Below are positions 27,738-35,825 of a stretch of DNA of 64,000 bases, piece by piece. The position numbers were made by a program, and so were the translations under genes. Origin of the DNA: Bradyrhizobium iriomotense (lineage in GTDB: Bacteria > Pseudomonadota > Alphaproteobacteria > Rhizobiales > Xanthobacteraceae); the NCBI RefSeq assembly GCF_018129405.1, contig NZ_JAFCLP010000001.1, positions 372,001 to 436,000 on the forward strand, given 5' to 3'. Numbering within the stretch: position 1 is the first letter of the stretch; each line of letters starts with the position of its first letter. The notes beneath the pieces were generated by a model. That model was not told the DNA's origin. It did no database searches and was given only the letters and a program-made list of their open reading frames with translations.

Positions 27738-28654
27738 GCACGATCGCGTTCCAGACCCTGCCGTTCGGGGCCGAGGCAGCGAAACGCCTCGCGGTGCGGC
27801 TCGGGCTTGCCTGCGACGAGATCGCCCTGCACCGCTTCCCGGACGGCGAACTGCGCGTCACGGTCGCGCCCGCGGCCGACACCACCATCCTCTATGCCGC
27901 GCTCGACCAGCCTAACGACAAGCTGATCGCCCTGCTGTTCGCCGCCGAAGCGCTGCGACGCGCCGGCGCCAAGCGGCTGGTGCTGGTCGCGCCCTATCTC
28001 TGCTACATGCGGCAGGATATTGCGTTTCATGCGGGCGAGGCCGTCAGCCAGCGTGCCACGGGCGCTCTGCTCGCGAGGATCGTGGACCGTGTCATCACCG
28101 TGGACGCGCACCTGCATCGCACCAGCGACATCGGCGCCGTGTTTCCCGGGATCGAGGCCGAGAACCTGTCCGCGATGCCGGCGGTCGCGAACGCCTTGGC
28201 AAAGGCCGGCATCGATCCCGCGACCGTTGTGATCGGCCCCGATGCCGAATCCGAGCCCTGGGTGAGAGACCTCGCGGGGCGGCTGGGCTTGCAGCATACG
28301 GTGGCGCGGAAGATCCGGCGCGGCGACCGCTCCGTGGAGATCATGTTCGACGATGCCGCGCTACTCGCGGGACGGCCGGCGCTGATGGTCGACGACATCG
28401 TCTCCTCCGGGACGACGCTGATGGTCGCGGCGAAGACGTTGAAAACGATCGGCGCAACCGCCGTCGATTCGATCGTGACACACGCGCTGTTTCCGCCTGC
28501 AATGATCGCTGCATTCACCGAGGCGGGCATCCGCTCCATTTGCTCCAGCGACAGCGTGCCGCATCCGACCAACGCGATCGCGCTCGACGACATCCTGGCC
28601 CCGTCGCTCGCGCGCGAGCTCAAGCCCAAATTTCCGCCGGAGACCACGACATGA
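27734..28654 (+). CDS. Ribose-phosphate pyrophosphokinase homologue
   Basis: A 306-residue PRPP synthetase family protein. It starts at GTG (27734), overlapping the phosphorylase stop as GTGA. Visible sites: [18 protein letters not shown] (about 94-111, catalytic and ribose-phosphate region), ARKIRRGDR (about 194-202, catalytic-loop lysine/arginine) and the PRPP loop [10 protein letters not shown] (about 219-228). It is shorter and more divergent than the housekeeping Prs, which is expected elsewhere in the genome, so this is a specialised paralogue. Position between a phosphorylase and a nuclease-like protein suggests it handles ribose phosphates released by them. Confidence 0.9.
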   Translation: MSTIAFQTLPFGAEAAKRLAVRLGLACDEIALHRFPDGELRVTVAPAADTTILYAALDQPNDKLIALLFAAEALRRAGAKRLVLVAPYLCYMRQDIAFHAGEAVSQRATGALLARIVDRVITVDAHLHRTSDIGAVFPGIEAENLSAMPAVANALAKAGIDPATVVIGPDAESEPWVRDLAGRLGLQHTVARKIRRGDRSVEIMFDDAALLAGRPALMVDDIVSSGTTLMVAAKTLKTIGATAVDSIVTHALFPPAMIAAFTEAGIRSICSSDSVPHPTNAIALDDILAPSLARELKPKFPPETTT

Positions 28655-30240
28655 GCGTAACCGTTCGATTTTGCGGCGCCGCCCGCACCGTGACCGGTTC
28701 GAGCTATCTGTTCCAGACCGCCACCGGTCGCTTCCTGGTCGATTGCGGCCTGTTCCAGGGACAGAAGACACTGAAGGCACTGAACTACGGCGCGTTCCCA
28801 TTTCGCCCGGCCGACATCCAGGCGGTGCTGCTCACGCATGCCCATATCGATCACAGCGGACTGCTGCCGAAACTCGTGCGCGAGGGCTTTGACGGCCCGA
28901 TCCTGGCGACGCGCGGCACCATCGACCTCTGCTCCTGGATGCTGCCGGACGCCGGCAGCATCCAGGAGTCCGAGGTCGCGCAGCTCAACCGGCGCAACGC
29001 GGCGCGCCGATGGAAGGAGGTCGTGCCGATCTACACGCAGGCCGACGCGACGGCATCGCTGCAATCGTTCCGCCCGGTCGACTATGAGCGCTGGACCGAC
29101 GTGATCCCCGGCGTTCGCGCACGCTACTGGAATGCCGGCCATCTGCTCGGCTCCGCCTCGATCGAGCTGGAATTCAACCAGCCCAGCCGTGAGCGGCCGT
29201 TGCGCGTGCTGCTTTCCGGCGATGTCGGACCGGAAGCCAAGCTGCTGCAACCCGATCCCGAGGCCCCGGTGGACCTCGACTACGTCATCTGCGAATCCAC
29301 CTATGGCGACCGCGTGCGCGCCGTCACCACACCCGAGCAACGACGGCAACACCTCGCCGGCGAGATCCGCGAGGCCGCGGCCGCCAGGGGCGCCCTGCTG
29401 ATTCCGGCCTTCGCGGTCGAGCGTACGCAGGAGCTGATCGTCGACATCGTCCACCTGATGGAGCGCGGCGAAGTTCCGGCGGCGCCGATCTTCCTGGATT
29501 CCCCGCTCGCGATCCATGCCACCGAGGTCTTCCGCCAGCACGCCGCGAGCCTCGATCCCGGCGTCGACGTCGACCGCCTGCTCAACTCGCCGCATCTGAA
29601 ATTCACCGAGACGGTCGCCGAGAGCAAGGCGATCATGCGCCTGACCGGCTTCCACATCATCATCGCCGCCAGCGGCATGTGCGACGCGGGCCGCATCCGC
29701 CATCACCTCAAGCGCTGGCTGTGGAACGAGCGCGCGACCGTGTTGCTCTCCGGCTTCCAGGCGCACGGCACGCTCGGCCGCTTCCTCCAGGACGGCGCCA
29801 GGGCGGTGCGGATCCAGGGCGAGGAGATCAGGGTCGCGGCGCGCATCCGCATGATCGACGAATATTCCGGACATGCCGACGCCGCGGGGATGGCCGGCTG
29901 GATCGCGGCGCGCCGCCCGATCGCGCGCGGCCTGTTCCTCACCCATGGCGAGCAGGATGCGATCGCCGGACTTGCCGAGCGGCTCGCCGAACGCATCCTC
30001 CCGGCCGCAAAAATCTATCAGCCGGTGCTGGACGACATCTACGAGCTCGCAGCGGCCGAGCCGCGCGTCCTCGACGTCGACCATCGCCGCCGCCTCGCGC
30101 CCGAGGCCGTCACGCATCTCGACTGGCACAACGAGATGTCGGAGCTGATGCTCGACATCAGCGACAAGGTCGCAGCCGCCGCCGACGACCGCGCCCGCGG
30201 CGTCATCATCCGCAGGCTGCGGCGGGCGTTGAATGAGTAG
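28651..30240 (+). CDS. Beta-CASP metallo-beta-lactamase-fold hydrolase (RNA-processing type)
   Basis: A 529-residue MBL-fold protein with the beta-CASP insertion. The dinuclear zinc motif H63-A-H65-I-D67-H68 is intact (LTHAHIDHSG). Further ligands are in AGHLLGSASIE and LLSGDVG, and the family C-terminal motif is EYSGHADAAGM. Relatives (CPSF73, KH-CPSF and YSH1-like proteins) are RNA endo/exonucleases. The ATG at 28651 overlaps the preceding stop (ATGA) and starts the first beta-strand; an in-frame upstream extension lies within the PRPP gene. It is the third gene of a tightly coupled operon. The residue 450-529 extension has no domain I recognise. Confidence 0.9.
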   Translation: MSVTVRFCGAARTVTGSSYLFQTATGRFLVDCGLFQGQKTLKALNYGAFPFRPADIQAVLLTHAHIDHSGLLPKLVREGFDGPILATRGTIDLCSWMLPDAGSIQESEVAQLNRRNAARRWKEVVPIYTQADATASLQSFRPVDYERWTDVIPGVRARYWNAGHLLGSASIELEFNQPSRERPLRVLLSGDVGPEAKLLQPDPEAPVDLDYVICESTYGDRVRAVTTPEQRRQHLAGEIREAAAARGALLIPAFAVERTQELIVDIVHLMERGEVPAAPIFLDSPLAIHATEVFRQHAASLDPGVDVDRLLNSPHLKFTETVAESKAIMRLTGFHIIIAASGMCDAGRIRHHLKRWLWNERATVLLSGFQAHGTLGRFLQDGARAVRIQGEEIRVAARIRMIDEYSGHADAAGMAGWIAARRPIARGLFLTHGEQDAIAGLAERLAERILPAAKIYQPVLDDIYELAAAEPRVLDVDHRRRLAPEAVTHLDWHNEMSELMLDISDKVAAAADDRARGVIIRRLRRALNE

Positions 30241-30537
30241 AGCAGCGCCGGAATAGCGTTGGGCGACACGGCGCCTTCACAAACTCGTCATTGAAGCGCT
30301 GCTGCATGGGCCCCGGCACAGCAGCTCGCAGTCTCGTTTCACGAGTGATGTGACCGCACTCTCGAAAATCAAGCTGCCCTCAAGGAAAACAGGAGCCAGC
30401 CCGAAGGCTTCCGTCAAGCCGGAACTGCCATCTCGGCCTACAGACGTGGTCATTTGCCGTTCACCGCGGGCATCGCGAAAAAGCGTCGCGATACCGCCCG
30501 CGGTTCGTTTCGGCGATCACGCAAGCGAGAAGCACAC
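30241..30537. other. 297-bp gap upstream of the RTX-like gene
   Basis: No gene or strong dyad seen. It should hold the promoter of the calcium-binding repeat gene; the segment just before its ATG carries a GCGAGAAG ribosome-site-like stretch. Confidence 0.5.
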
Positions 30538-33291
30538 ATGGCTGTCACAGCAAATTTTTCCGCCGGAATTCTCTCCATCTTTGGCAATGGCCTGAACAAT
30601 ACGATCGCGGTAGGCCGCAATGCGGCTGGAACGATCGTCGTCAACGGCGGCGCGGTCACGATCAAAGGCGGTCCCGCGACGGTCGCCAACACCAAGTTGA
30701 TCCAGGCCTTCGGCCAGGACGGTAACGACATCATCACCATCGACGAGAGCAACGGCGCGATGCCCGCGGCGAACCTGTTCGGCGGCGCCGGCAACGATAC
30801 GCTGACGGGCGGGTCCGGCGGCGACATGCTGTTCGGCCAGTCCGGCAACGACACGCTGTTCGGCAAGGGCGGCAACGACCTGCTGTTCGGAGGCTCCGGC
30901 AATGACGTGCTGGTCGGCGGCGACGGCAACGACCAGATGTTCGGCGAAGCCGGCGACGACCGCATGATCTGGAACCCCGGTGACGACAGCGACCTGATGG
31001 AAGGCGGTGCAGGCACCGACACCGCCGAGGTGAACGGCGGCAATGGCAGCGAGACTTTCGCCATCACGGCCAACGGCACGCGCGTCCGCTTCGACCGCCT
31101 CGAGCCGGCGCCGTTCTCGCTGGACATCGGCACCACGGAGGACCTCGTGGTCCATGCTAATGGCGGCGATGACCTCATCACCGCCACCGGAAATCTCGCC
31201 GCGCTCATCACGCTGACGCTCGACGGCGGGGCCGGCAATGACACGATCCTCGGCGGCAATGGTGCGGACCGCCTGCTGGGCGGCGACGGCAACGATTTCA
31301 TCGACGGCAACCAGGGCAACGACACCGCCTTGCTGGGCGCCGGCAACGATACCTTCCAGTGGGATCCGGGCGACGGCAGCGACAAAGTCGACGGTCAGGC
31401 CGGAGCCGACACCCTGCTGTTCAACGGCTCGAACATCGGCGAGAACATCGCCCTCTCTGCCGCCAGCGGCGGACGCGTTCTGCTCACCCGCGATGTCGGC
31501 AACATCACGATGGACCTCGACGGCATCGAGACCATCACGATCAACGCGCGCGGCGGCAGCGACAACATCGTCGTCAACAACCTTGCTGGCACCGATGTCA
31601 ATCAGGTCAATGTCGATCTCGGGTCAGCGGGGGCCGGCGACGGTGCGGCCGATACCGTGACGCTCGAAGGCACGTTAAGTGCCGATACGATCCAGGTGTC
31701 CGGCTCGAGCAATTCGGTTTCGGTCACGGGCTTGCCCGCCGCCCTCGCCATCAGCAACGCGGAAGGCGCCAACGATGCGCTCGTCATCGAAGGCCTTGGC
31801 GGTAATGACACGATCTCGGCGGCCATGCTTGCAGCGGGGGTCGTGCACCTGACGATCGACGGCGGCGCCGGCAACGACACGATCACTGGCAGCGCCGGCG
31901 GCGACACACTGATCGGCGGTGACGGCAATGATACCGTCGTCGGCGGCCGCGGCGATGATCTCGCGCAGCTCGGCGACGGCAGTGACGTGTTCCAGTGGAA
32001 TCCAGGCGACGGCAGCGACACCGTCGAGGGCGGCGCCGGCGTCGATACGCTGCGGTTCTTCGGTGCCAACATTGCCGAGAATATCGTCATTGCGGCGAAC
32101 GGCGATCACGCCCGGCTCACGCGCGACGTGGCAAACATCACGATGGACCTGCACGGGGTCGAGCAGGTCGATGTCCACACGCTGGGCGGCGCCGACCATA
32201 TCGCGGTGGGGGACCTGACCGGGACCGACGTGACGCAGGTGAATATCGACCTCGGTGGTTCAGCCGGCACGGCCGACGGCGCCGTCGATACCGTCTCGGT
32301 CGATGCGACCCAGGGCGCCGAGACGTTCGGCGTCAGCGGCAATGCCGGCGGCGTGACCGTGTTCGGCCTGCACGCAGCCATCAACCTCGCCTTCATGGAC
32401 GCAACCGATCAGCTGACGCTCAACGGCATCGGCGGCGACGACGTGATCGACGCCAGCGGGCTTGCTGCCGGTGTGCTGCAGCTGACGATCAATGGCGGAC
32501 TTGGCAACGACACCGTTCGCGGCAGCCAGGGCGACGACGTGATCAACGGCGGCGACGGCAACGACGTCGCGCTGATGGGCGCGGGCAACGACACGTTCGT
32601 CTGGAATCCCGGCGACGACAACGACACGGTCGAGGGCCAGGGCGGCACCGACACCCTGCTGTTCAACGGCGCCAACATCGCCGAAACCATCAACATCTTC
32701 GCGAACGGCGACCGTGCCGAGCTGACGCGGGACGTTGCCTCGATCACGATGGATACGCACGGCGTCGAGACGATCGCGTTCAATGCCCGCGGCGGCGCCG
32801 ATACGATCAATGTCGGCGACATGAGCGGGACCGACGTGACTGAGGTCAAGATCGACCTCGGCGGCGTTCCGGGCACCCCTGGCGGCGACGGTGCGGCCGA
32901 CAACATCGTGATCAACGGCACCGGCGGCGACGACGTCATCACGCTTTCGCTTAACAGCAATGGCGCGCTGGTGATCGACGGCCTGGCAAGCCAGGTCGTG
33001 ATCGAGAACTTCGACTTCAACGACACCATCACCATCAATGGCCTCGGCGGTAACGACGTGATCGAAGCGTCAGGCGTCGGTCCCGGCGGGCCGCACCTCG
33101 TTTTCGACGGCGGCGCCGGCGACGACGTGCTCATCGGCAGCGCGGGCAACGACACGCTGCTCGGCGGGCTCGGCGACGATGTGCTGATCGGCGGCGGCGG
33201 AACCGACGTGCTGGACGGAGGTCCCGGCGACAACATCGTGATCCAGTCGTTGCTGGCACAAGCGAGCTTCCACGCGGGCACGCTGTTCTGA
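30538..33291 (+). CDS. Large calcium-binding repeat (RTX-like) protein
   Basis: A 917-residue acidic protein rich in Gly, Asp and Asn. It has repeated GGxGxDxLxG nonapeptides in at least five blocks: about 82-140, 227-262, 440-480, 650-690 and 855-900. Such repeats form calcium-bound parallel beta-rolls in proteins secreted by type I systems. Between blocks a module of about 200 residues recurs, each with a W(D/N)PGD signature and a TRDVxxITMD segment. There is no N-terminal signal peptide (MAVTANFSAGILSIFGNG), consistent with type I export; no ABC exporter genes are nearby. I find no protease, lipase or other enzyme motif, so a structural or surface-layer role is likely. Confidence 0.88.
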   Translation: MAVTANFSAGILSIFGNGLNNTIAVGRNAAGTIVVNGGAVTIKGGPATVANTKLIQAFGQDGNDIITIDESNGAMPAANLFGGAGNDTLTGGSGGDMLFGQSGNDTLFGKGGNDLLFGGSGNDVLVGGDGNDQMFGEAGDDRMIWNPGDDSDLMEGGAGTDTAEVNGGNGSETFAITANGTRVRFDRLEPAPFSLDIGTTEDLVVHANGGDDLITATGNLAALITLTLDGGAGNDTILGGNGADRLLGGDGNDFIDGNQGNDTALLGAGNDTFQWDPGDGSDKVDGQAGADTLLFNGSNIGENIALSAASGGRVLLTRDVGNITMDLDGIETITINARGGSDNIVVNNLAGTDVNQVNVDLGSAGAGDGAADTVTLEGTLSADTIQVSGSSNSVSVTGLPAALAISNAEGANDALVIEGLGGNDTISAAMLAAGVVHLTIDGGAGNDTITGSAGGDTLIGGDGNDTVVGGRGDDLAQLGDGSDVFQWNPGDGSDTVEGGAGVDTLRFFGANIAENIVIAANGDHARLTRDVANITMDLHGVEQVDVHTLGGADHIAVGDLTGTDVTQVNIDLGGSAGTADGAVDTVSVDATQGAETFGVSGNAGGVTVFGLHAAINLAFMDATDQLTLNGIGGDDVIDASGLAAGVLQLTINGGLGNDTVRGSQGDDVINGGDGNDVALMGAGNDTFVWNPGDDNDTVEGQGGTDTLLFNGANIAETINIFANGDRAELTRDVASITMDTHGVETIAFNARGGADTINVGDMSGTDVTEVKIDLGGVPGTPGGDGAADNIVINGTGGDDVITLSLNSNGALVIDGLASQVVIENFDFNDTITINGLGGNDVIEASGVGPGGPHLVFDGGAGDDVLIGSAGNDTLLGGLGDDVLIGGGGTDVLDGGPGDNIVIQSLLAQASFHAGTLF
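30970..33240 (+). repeat. Internal coding repeats of the RTX-like protein
   Basis: The W(D/N)PGD signature recurs with its tryptophan codon at 30970, 31360, 31996 and 32602, spacings of 390, 636 and 606 bp. Units two to four share an ordered series: signature, VEGxxGxDTL, TRDVxxITMD, GxDxIxVxxLxGTDVxxVxxDLG, then a nonapeptide block. This is tandem gene-internal duplication. Confidence 0.85.
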
Positions 33292-33305
33292 GCCGACTCG
33301 TGCTT

Positions 33306-33338
33306 CGCCCGGCGATGGCATGTTTTGCTCGCCGGGCG
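33306..33338 (+). terminator. Terminator hairpin after the RTX-like gene
   Basis: CGCCCGGCGA (33306-33315) and TCGCCGGGCG (33329-33338) form a perfect 10-bp stem with a 13-nt T-rich loop, starting 15 bp after the stop codon. No T-run follows, so termination efficiency is uncertain. A partial copy of the CCGGATGGAGC repeat lies just downstream (33350-33366). Confidence 0.6.
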
Positions 33339-33461
33339 ATGCAACCGACCGTAGTCCGGATGGAGCTTTGACGGCCGTGGGAGTCCTGATACTCTGCGCC
33401 CCGTCGTGGCTCGGCGCGCCATGCGATCAATCGTTAAACCAAAGCTGCCGAGAGGATGCGG

Positions 33462-33848
33462 ATGAGAAGCGTGACGCTCCTGGCTCTCAGCCTCGTGTTT
33501 GTCGGCGCATGGTCGCACGATAGCGCGAGGGGCCAGACCTCGGTCGCGCCGCCGGTTTCGCTTGCTCCGCCCGATGCATCGCCACCGCGCCCGAGTGCCA
33601 GGAACTCCAAGCCCAGAGGCGAGCCTGGACGGGTGACGACGGACAGAACTCCGCCGGCGGCGCCGAATCCGGCCGCCGACTACGACGGCTTCAGCGTCGG
33701 CACCGTCGACGACAATGACACCCCGAGCCGCGTGACGCCGCCTGTGCGGTCACGCGCCGCAAAGGACAGCAAGTCCAATCTGGATGACCTCGATCAGGAA
33801 GACGGCGCGTTAAAGCGAAAGCTGATGATCTGCCAGAACTGCAAATAG
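33462..33848 (+). CDS. Small exported proline/aspartate-rich protein
   Basis: A 128-residue protein with a Sec signal peptide (MRSVTLLALSLVFVGAWSHD...RGQ) followed by a low-complexity, Pro/Ser/Arg-rich segment. An acidic stretch (SVGTVDDNDTPS and NLDDLDQEDGAL) comes next, and the C-terminus is basic then cysteine-containing, ending MICQNCK. I prefer the ATG at 33462 over the one at 33456, since GAGAGG then has proper spacing. No family is recognised. The terminal CxxC could bind metal or be a periplasmic thiol pair. Confidence 0.65.
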   Translation: MRSVTLLALSLVFVGAWSHDSARGQTSVAPPVSLAPPDASPPRPSARNSKPRGEPGRVTTDRTPPAAPNPAADYDGFSVGTVDDNDTPSRVTPPVRSRAAKDSKSNLDDLDQEDGALKRKLMICQNCK

Positions 33849-33898
33849 GACGTTTGTCCACTGGCCGGCCCGAACTGCGGCTGTGGCCGTTCGCAAGT

Positions 33899-33933
33899 TC
33901 GTAGCCCGGATGGAGCGCGGCGAAATCCGGGGC
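33899..33933. repeat. Dispersed CCCGGAT-type palindromic repeat
   Basis: GTAGCCCGGATGGAGCGCGG followed by CGAAATCCGGGG: CCCGGAT (33905-33911) and ATCCGGG (33925-33931) pair around a 13-bp spacer. I recognise this as a REP-like intergenic element common in Bradyrhizobium and related rhizobia. A degenerate half copy is at 33350-33366. Confidence 0.65.
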
Positions 33934-33978
33934 GCAGTTCGCGCGGATGCAATTACTTCAAAGGTTTGCTGACGGCGT

Positions 33979-34284
33979 TTACCTGCCCCCAACCTCAACC
34001 GCTTCCAAGACCACGGCCGTCCGATCAGCCAGTTCGGGAATTTTGGCCAGGTAGGCCTGATAATGCGGCGTGGTTCGGTGAGCTTCGACGGCCGCAACGT
34101 CCCGGTACAGCTCGTCGAGAACGTAGCGATCTTCATTCGATGTGTCGCGCCAGACATCCCAGTGCAGGTTGCCAGGCTCGGCCCTGGAATGCGGTGCCAT
34201 GCCGACAAGCAGTGCTCTGAGTTCATCGGACTTGCCCGGGCGAGCAACCAGGATAGCGGTGATCTTGGATGGCGATTGCGTCAT
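33979..34284 (-). CDS. Antibiotic biosynthesis monooxygenase (ABM) domain protein
   Basis: A 101-residue single-domain ABM protein, a ferredoxin-like dimeric fold typical of YgiN-type quinol monooxygenases and related cofactor-free oxygenases. Diagnostic features are ILVARPGKSDELRALL, then GNLHWDVWRD and HRTTPHYQAYL (H near 75). The start at 34284 has GGGAG upstream; a longer open frame adds an unrelated 33 residues. It lies last in a minus-strand run after a PfpI-like protein, with a 95-bp gap. The substrate cannot be told from sequence. Confidence 0.85.
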   Translation of the reverse strand: MTQSPSKITAILVARPGKSDELRALLVGMAPHSRAEPGNLHWDVWRDTSNEDRYVLDELYRDVAAVEAHRTTPHYQAYLAKIPELADRTAVVLEAVEVGGR

Positions 34285-34379
34285 TCGATAGCTCCCGATG
34301 CGGGGGTAAACGCGGCTTTTGGAGATGCCGAGCCCGTCCCCCGCGAATTGCGTCCACTCCGACATTTCAGATGTTCGTG

Positions 34380-35057
34380 TCACCGGTCCTGTCGCTTGAG
34401 GGCGGACAGCAACTCCTTTCCCAGCGGTCCGGCCGAAGCGGGGTTCTGCCCCGTGATGAGCCGGTCATCGACGACGACGTGAGGCTGCCAGTTGGCGGCC
34501 GACGAGTACTCGGCACCCTCTGCCCTCAACGCGTCCTCCAGCTCGTAAGGCACATCATCGCGGGCGTAGTCGTATTCTTCCTTCTTCGAGAAGGACGTGA
34601 GCTTCTTGCCGCGTACGAACGGGGTGCCATCACCGAGGTTGACGCCAAGCAGCGCGCACGGCCCGTGACAAACAGCGGCGACGAGCTTGCCAGTGCTCCA
34701 GGCGCGCACGATGGCATTCTGGACCGTTGCATTGCGCTGGATGTCCACCATGGGCCCAAGACCGCCGGGCACCAGGATGGCGTCGTAGTCGGCGGCGTCC
34801 ACCTCGGACAATTTGCGACTGCGATTCAGGCGGCGAAAGGCTTTGCTCGCGAGAAAATCCTTCTGAGCGGGATCTTTCTCGTCGTACGCATCGTAAGGCG
34901 TCCATCCCCCGGCCGGGGACGCGAACTCCACCGCGACGCCCGCCTTGTCGAGCACCTCGAAAGGATGGGCGACCTCGGCGAAAAAGAAGCCGGTCTTGCG
35001 ATTATGCGGACCGAGCACGGCTGCGTTGGTGACGATGAAGAGGACATGTTGGGTCAC
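34380..35057 (-). CDS. DJ-1/PfpI-family protein (class I glutamine amidotransferase-like)
   Basis: A 225-residue protein of the Hsp31-like branch. The nucleophile elbow is AAVC130-H131-GPCALL; ILVPGGLGPMVD and the lid with YDAYDEKDP resemble glyoxalase III or chaperone Hsp31 relatives. The start is GTG at 35057, because AGGAGA lies at ideal spacing; the longer open frame begins with unrelated residues. Expected role: protein or metabolite deglycation, or small-molecule hydrolysis, under electrophile stress. It is cytoplasmic. Confidence 0.85.
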   Translation of the reverse strand: MTQHVLFIVTNAAVLGPHNRKTGFFFAEVAHPFEVLDKAGVAVEFASPAGGWTPYDAYDEKDPAQKDFLASKAFRRLNRSRKLSEVDAADYDAILVPGGLGPMVDIQRNATVQNAIVRAWSTGKLVAAVCHGPCALLGVNLGDGTPFVRGKKLTSFSKKEEYDYARDDVPYELEDALRAEGAEYSSAANWQPHVVVDDRLITGQNPASAGPLGKELLSALKRQDR

Positions 35058-35183
35058 GGTTTTCTCCTTGGAATAACGCTGTGCACTCGGGCGGCCAGAA
35101 CGCCACGACTGGCCGACCAACAACTTTGTTGCCGAGATCCCGTTCCCACCATTGGGATCGCGTTGGCGCGACGCGGAGAACGG

Positions 35184-35819
35184 TCAATTCGGACACGGCT
35201 GCCCCGCCGCGCCCCAGATCGCCATGTCCTTGACGTGATCCTCGAAGGTGCCCGGCGGCGTCGAGCGGCCTGCTCCGGGGGCCCATCCCCTCGGAATGAA
35301 GCCGTTCAGAGACGCATCGTGCCGCAAATGGTCGACGAGGCCGGCGGCGTCGCGGCCGCCATTGCGCTTGGGATCCTTCAGCTGCGCGCAGATCTCGGCG
35401 CCGCTCTTGCCGAACCAGATGAAAGCCACCGGCGCGAGCTGCCAGTCGATGCCGGCGCGCGGCGGCGACGGTGCCGGCTCGTTCGCCTGGGTCGAGGTCA
35501 TGTGGCAGGTCGAGCACGGAATCGCCTCCGCGCCGATGCGGCTCTCTCCGCCATGGATGTTCATGCCGTGCACGCGAGGCCTGGTTTCGCCTGCGGGCGT
35601 CCATATCGGGATGGCCTTGGCATCGACGTGGCAGTTGGCACAGCGCGGATGCGTCACCACGGCTTCGATCCGCTTCCAGGCGTCCACCCCCTCCGCCCGG
35701 CTGACGCTGCCCGGCGGCAAGACATCTTTCCTGGCTTCGTCCTTGGCCGCGACAATGCCCGTGAGGGCTGCGATTGACGAAGCGGCAAGAACCACCGCGA
35801 TCAGAGATCTCTTCATCAT
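35184..35819 (-). CDS. Periplasmic diheme cytochrome c
   Basis: A 211-residue protein with a signal peptide (about 1-25) and two CxxCH heme sites: C60-A-N-C63-H64 and C102-S-T-C105-H106. Cytochromes of this type accompany Mo-hydroxylases of the isoquinoline 1-oxidoreductase/aldehyde dehydrogenase group and carry their electrons to the respiratory chain. It begins 6 bp before the end of the molybdenum subunit gene is reached on the same strand, so it is co-transcribed. Heme attachment would need the Ccm system encoded at 15078-19236. Confidence 0.88.
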   Translation of the reverse strand: MMKRSLIAVVLAASSIAALTGIVAAKDEARKDVLPPGSVSRAEGVDAWKRIEAVVTHPRCANCHVDAKAIPIWTPAGETRPRVHGMNIHGGESRIGAEAIPCSTCHMTSTQANEPAPSPPRAGIDWQLAPVAFIWFGKSGAEICAQLKDPKRNGGRDAAGLVDHLRHDASLNGFIPRGWAPGAGRSTPPGTFEDHVKDMAIWGAAGQPCPN

Positions 35820-35825
35820 CCGTCC

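Noticed and set aside
28027-30129. 700-codon open frame antisense to the PRPP and beta-CASP genes
   Set aside because: Spans two real genes, with no recognisable domain.
30781-33240. Regular repeats that might suggest a CRISPR array
   Set aside because: They are in-frame nonapeptide and module repeats of a protein, imperfect and with variable period; no cas genes.
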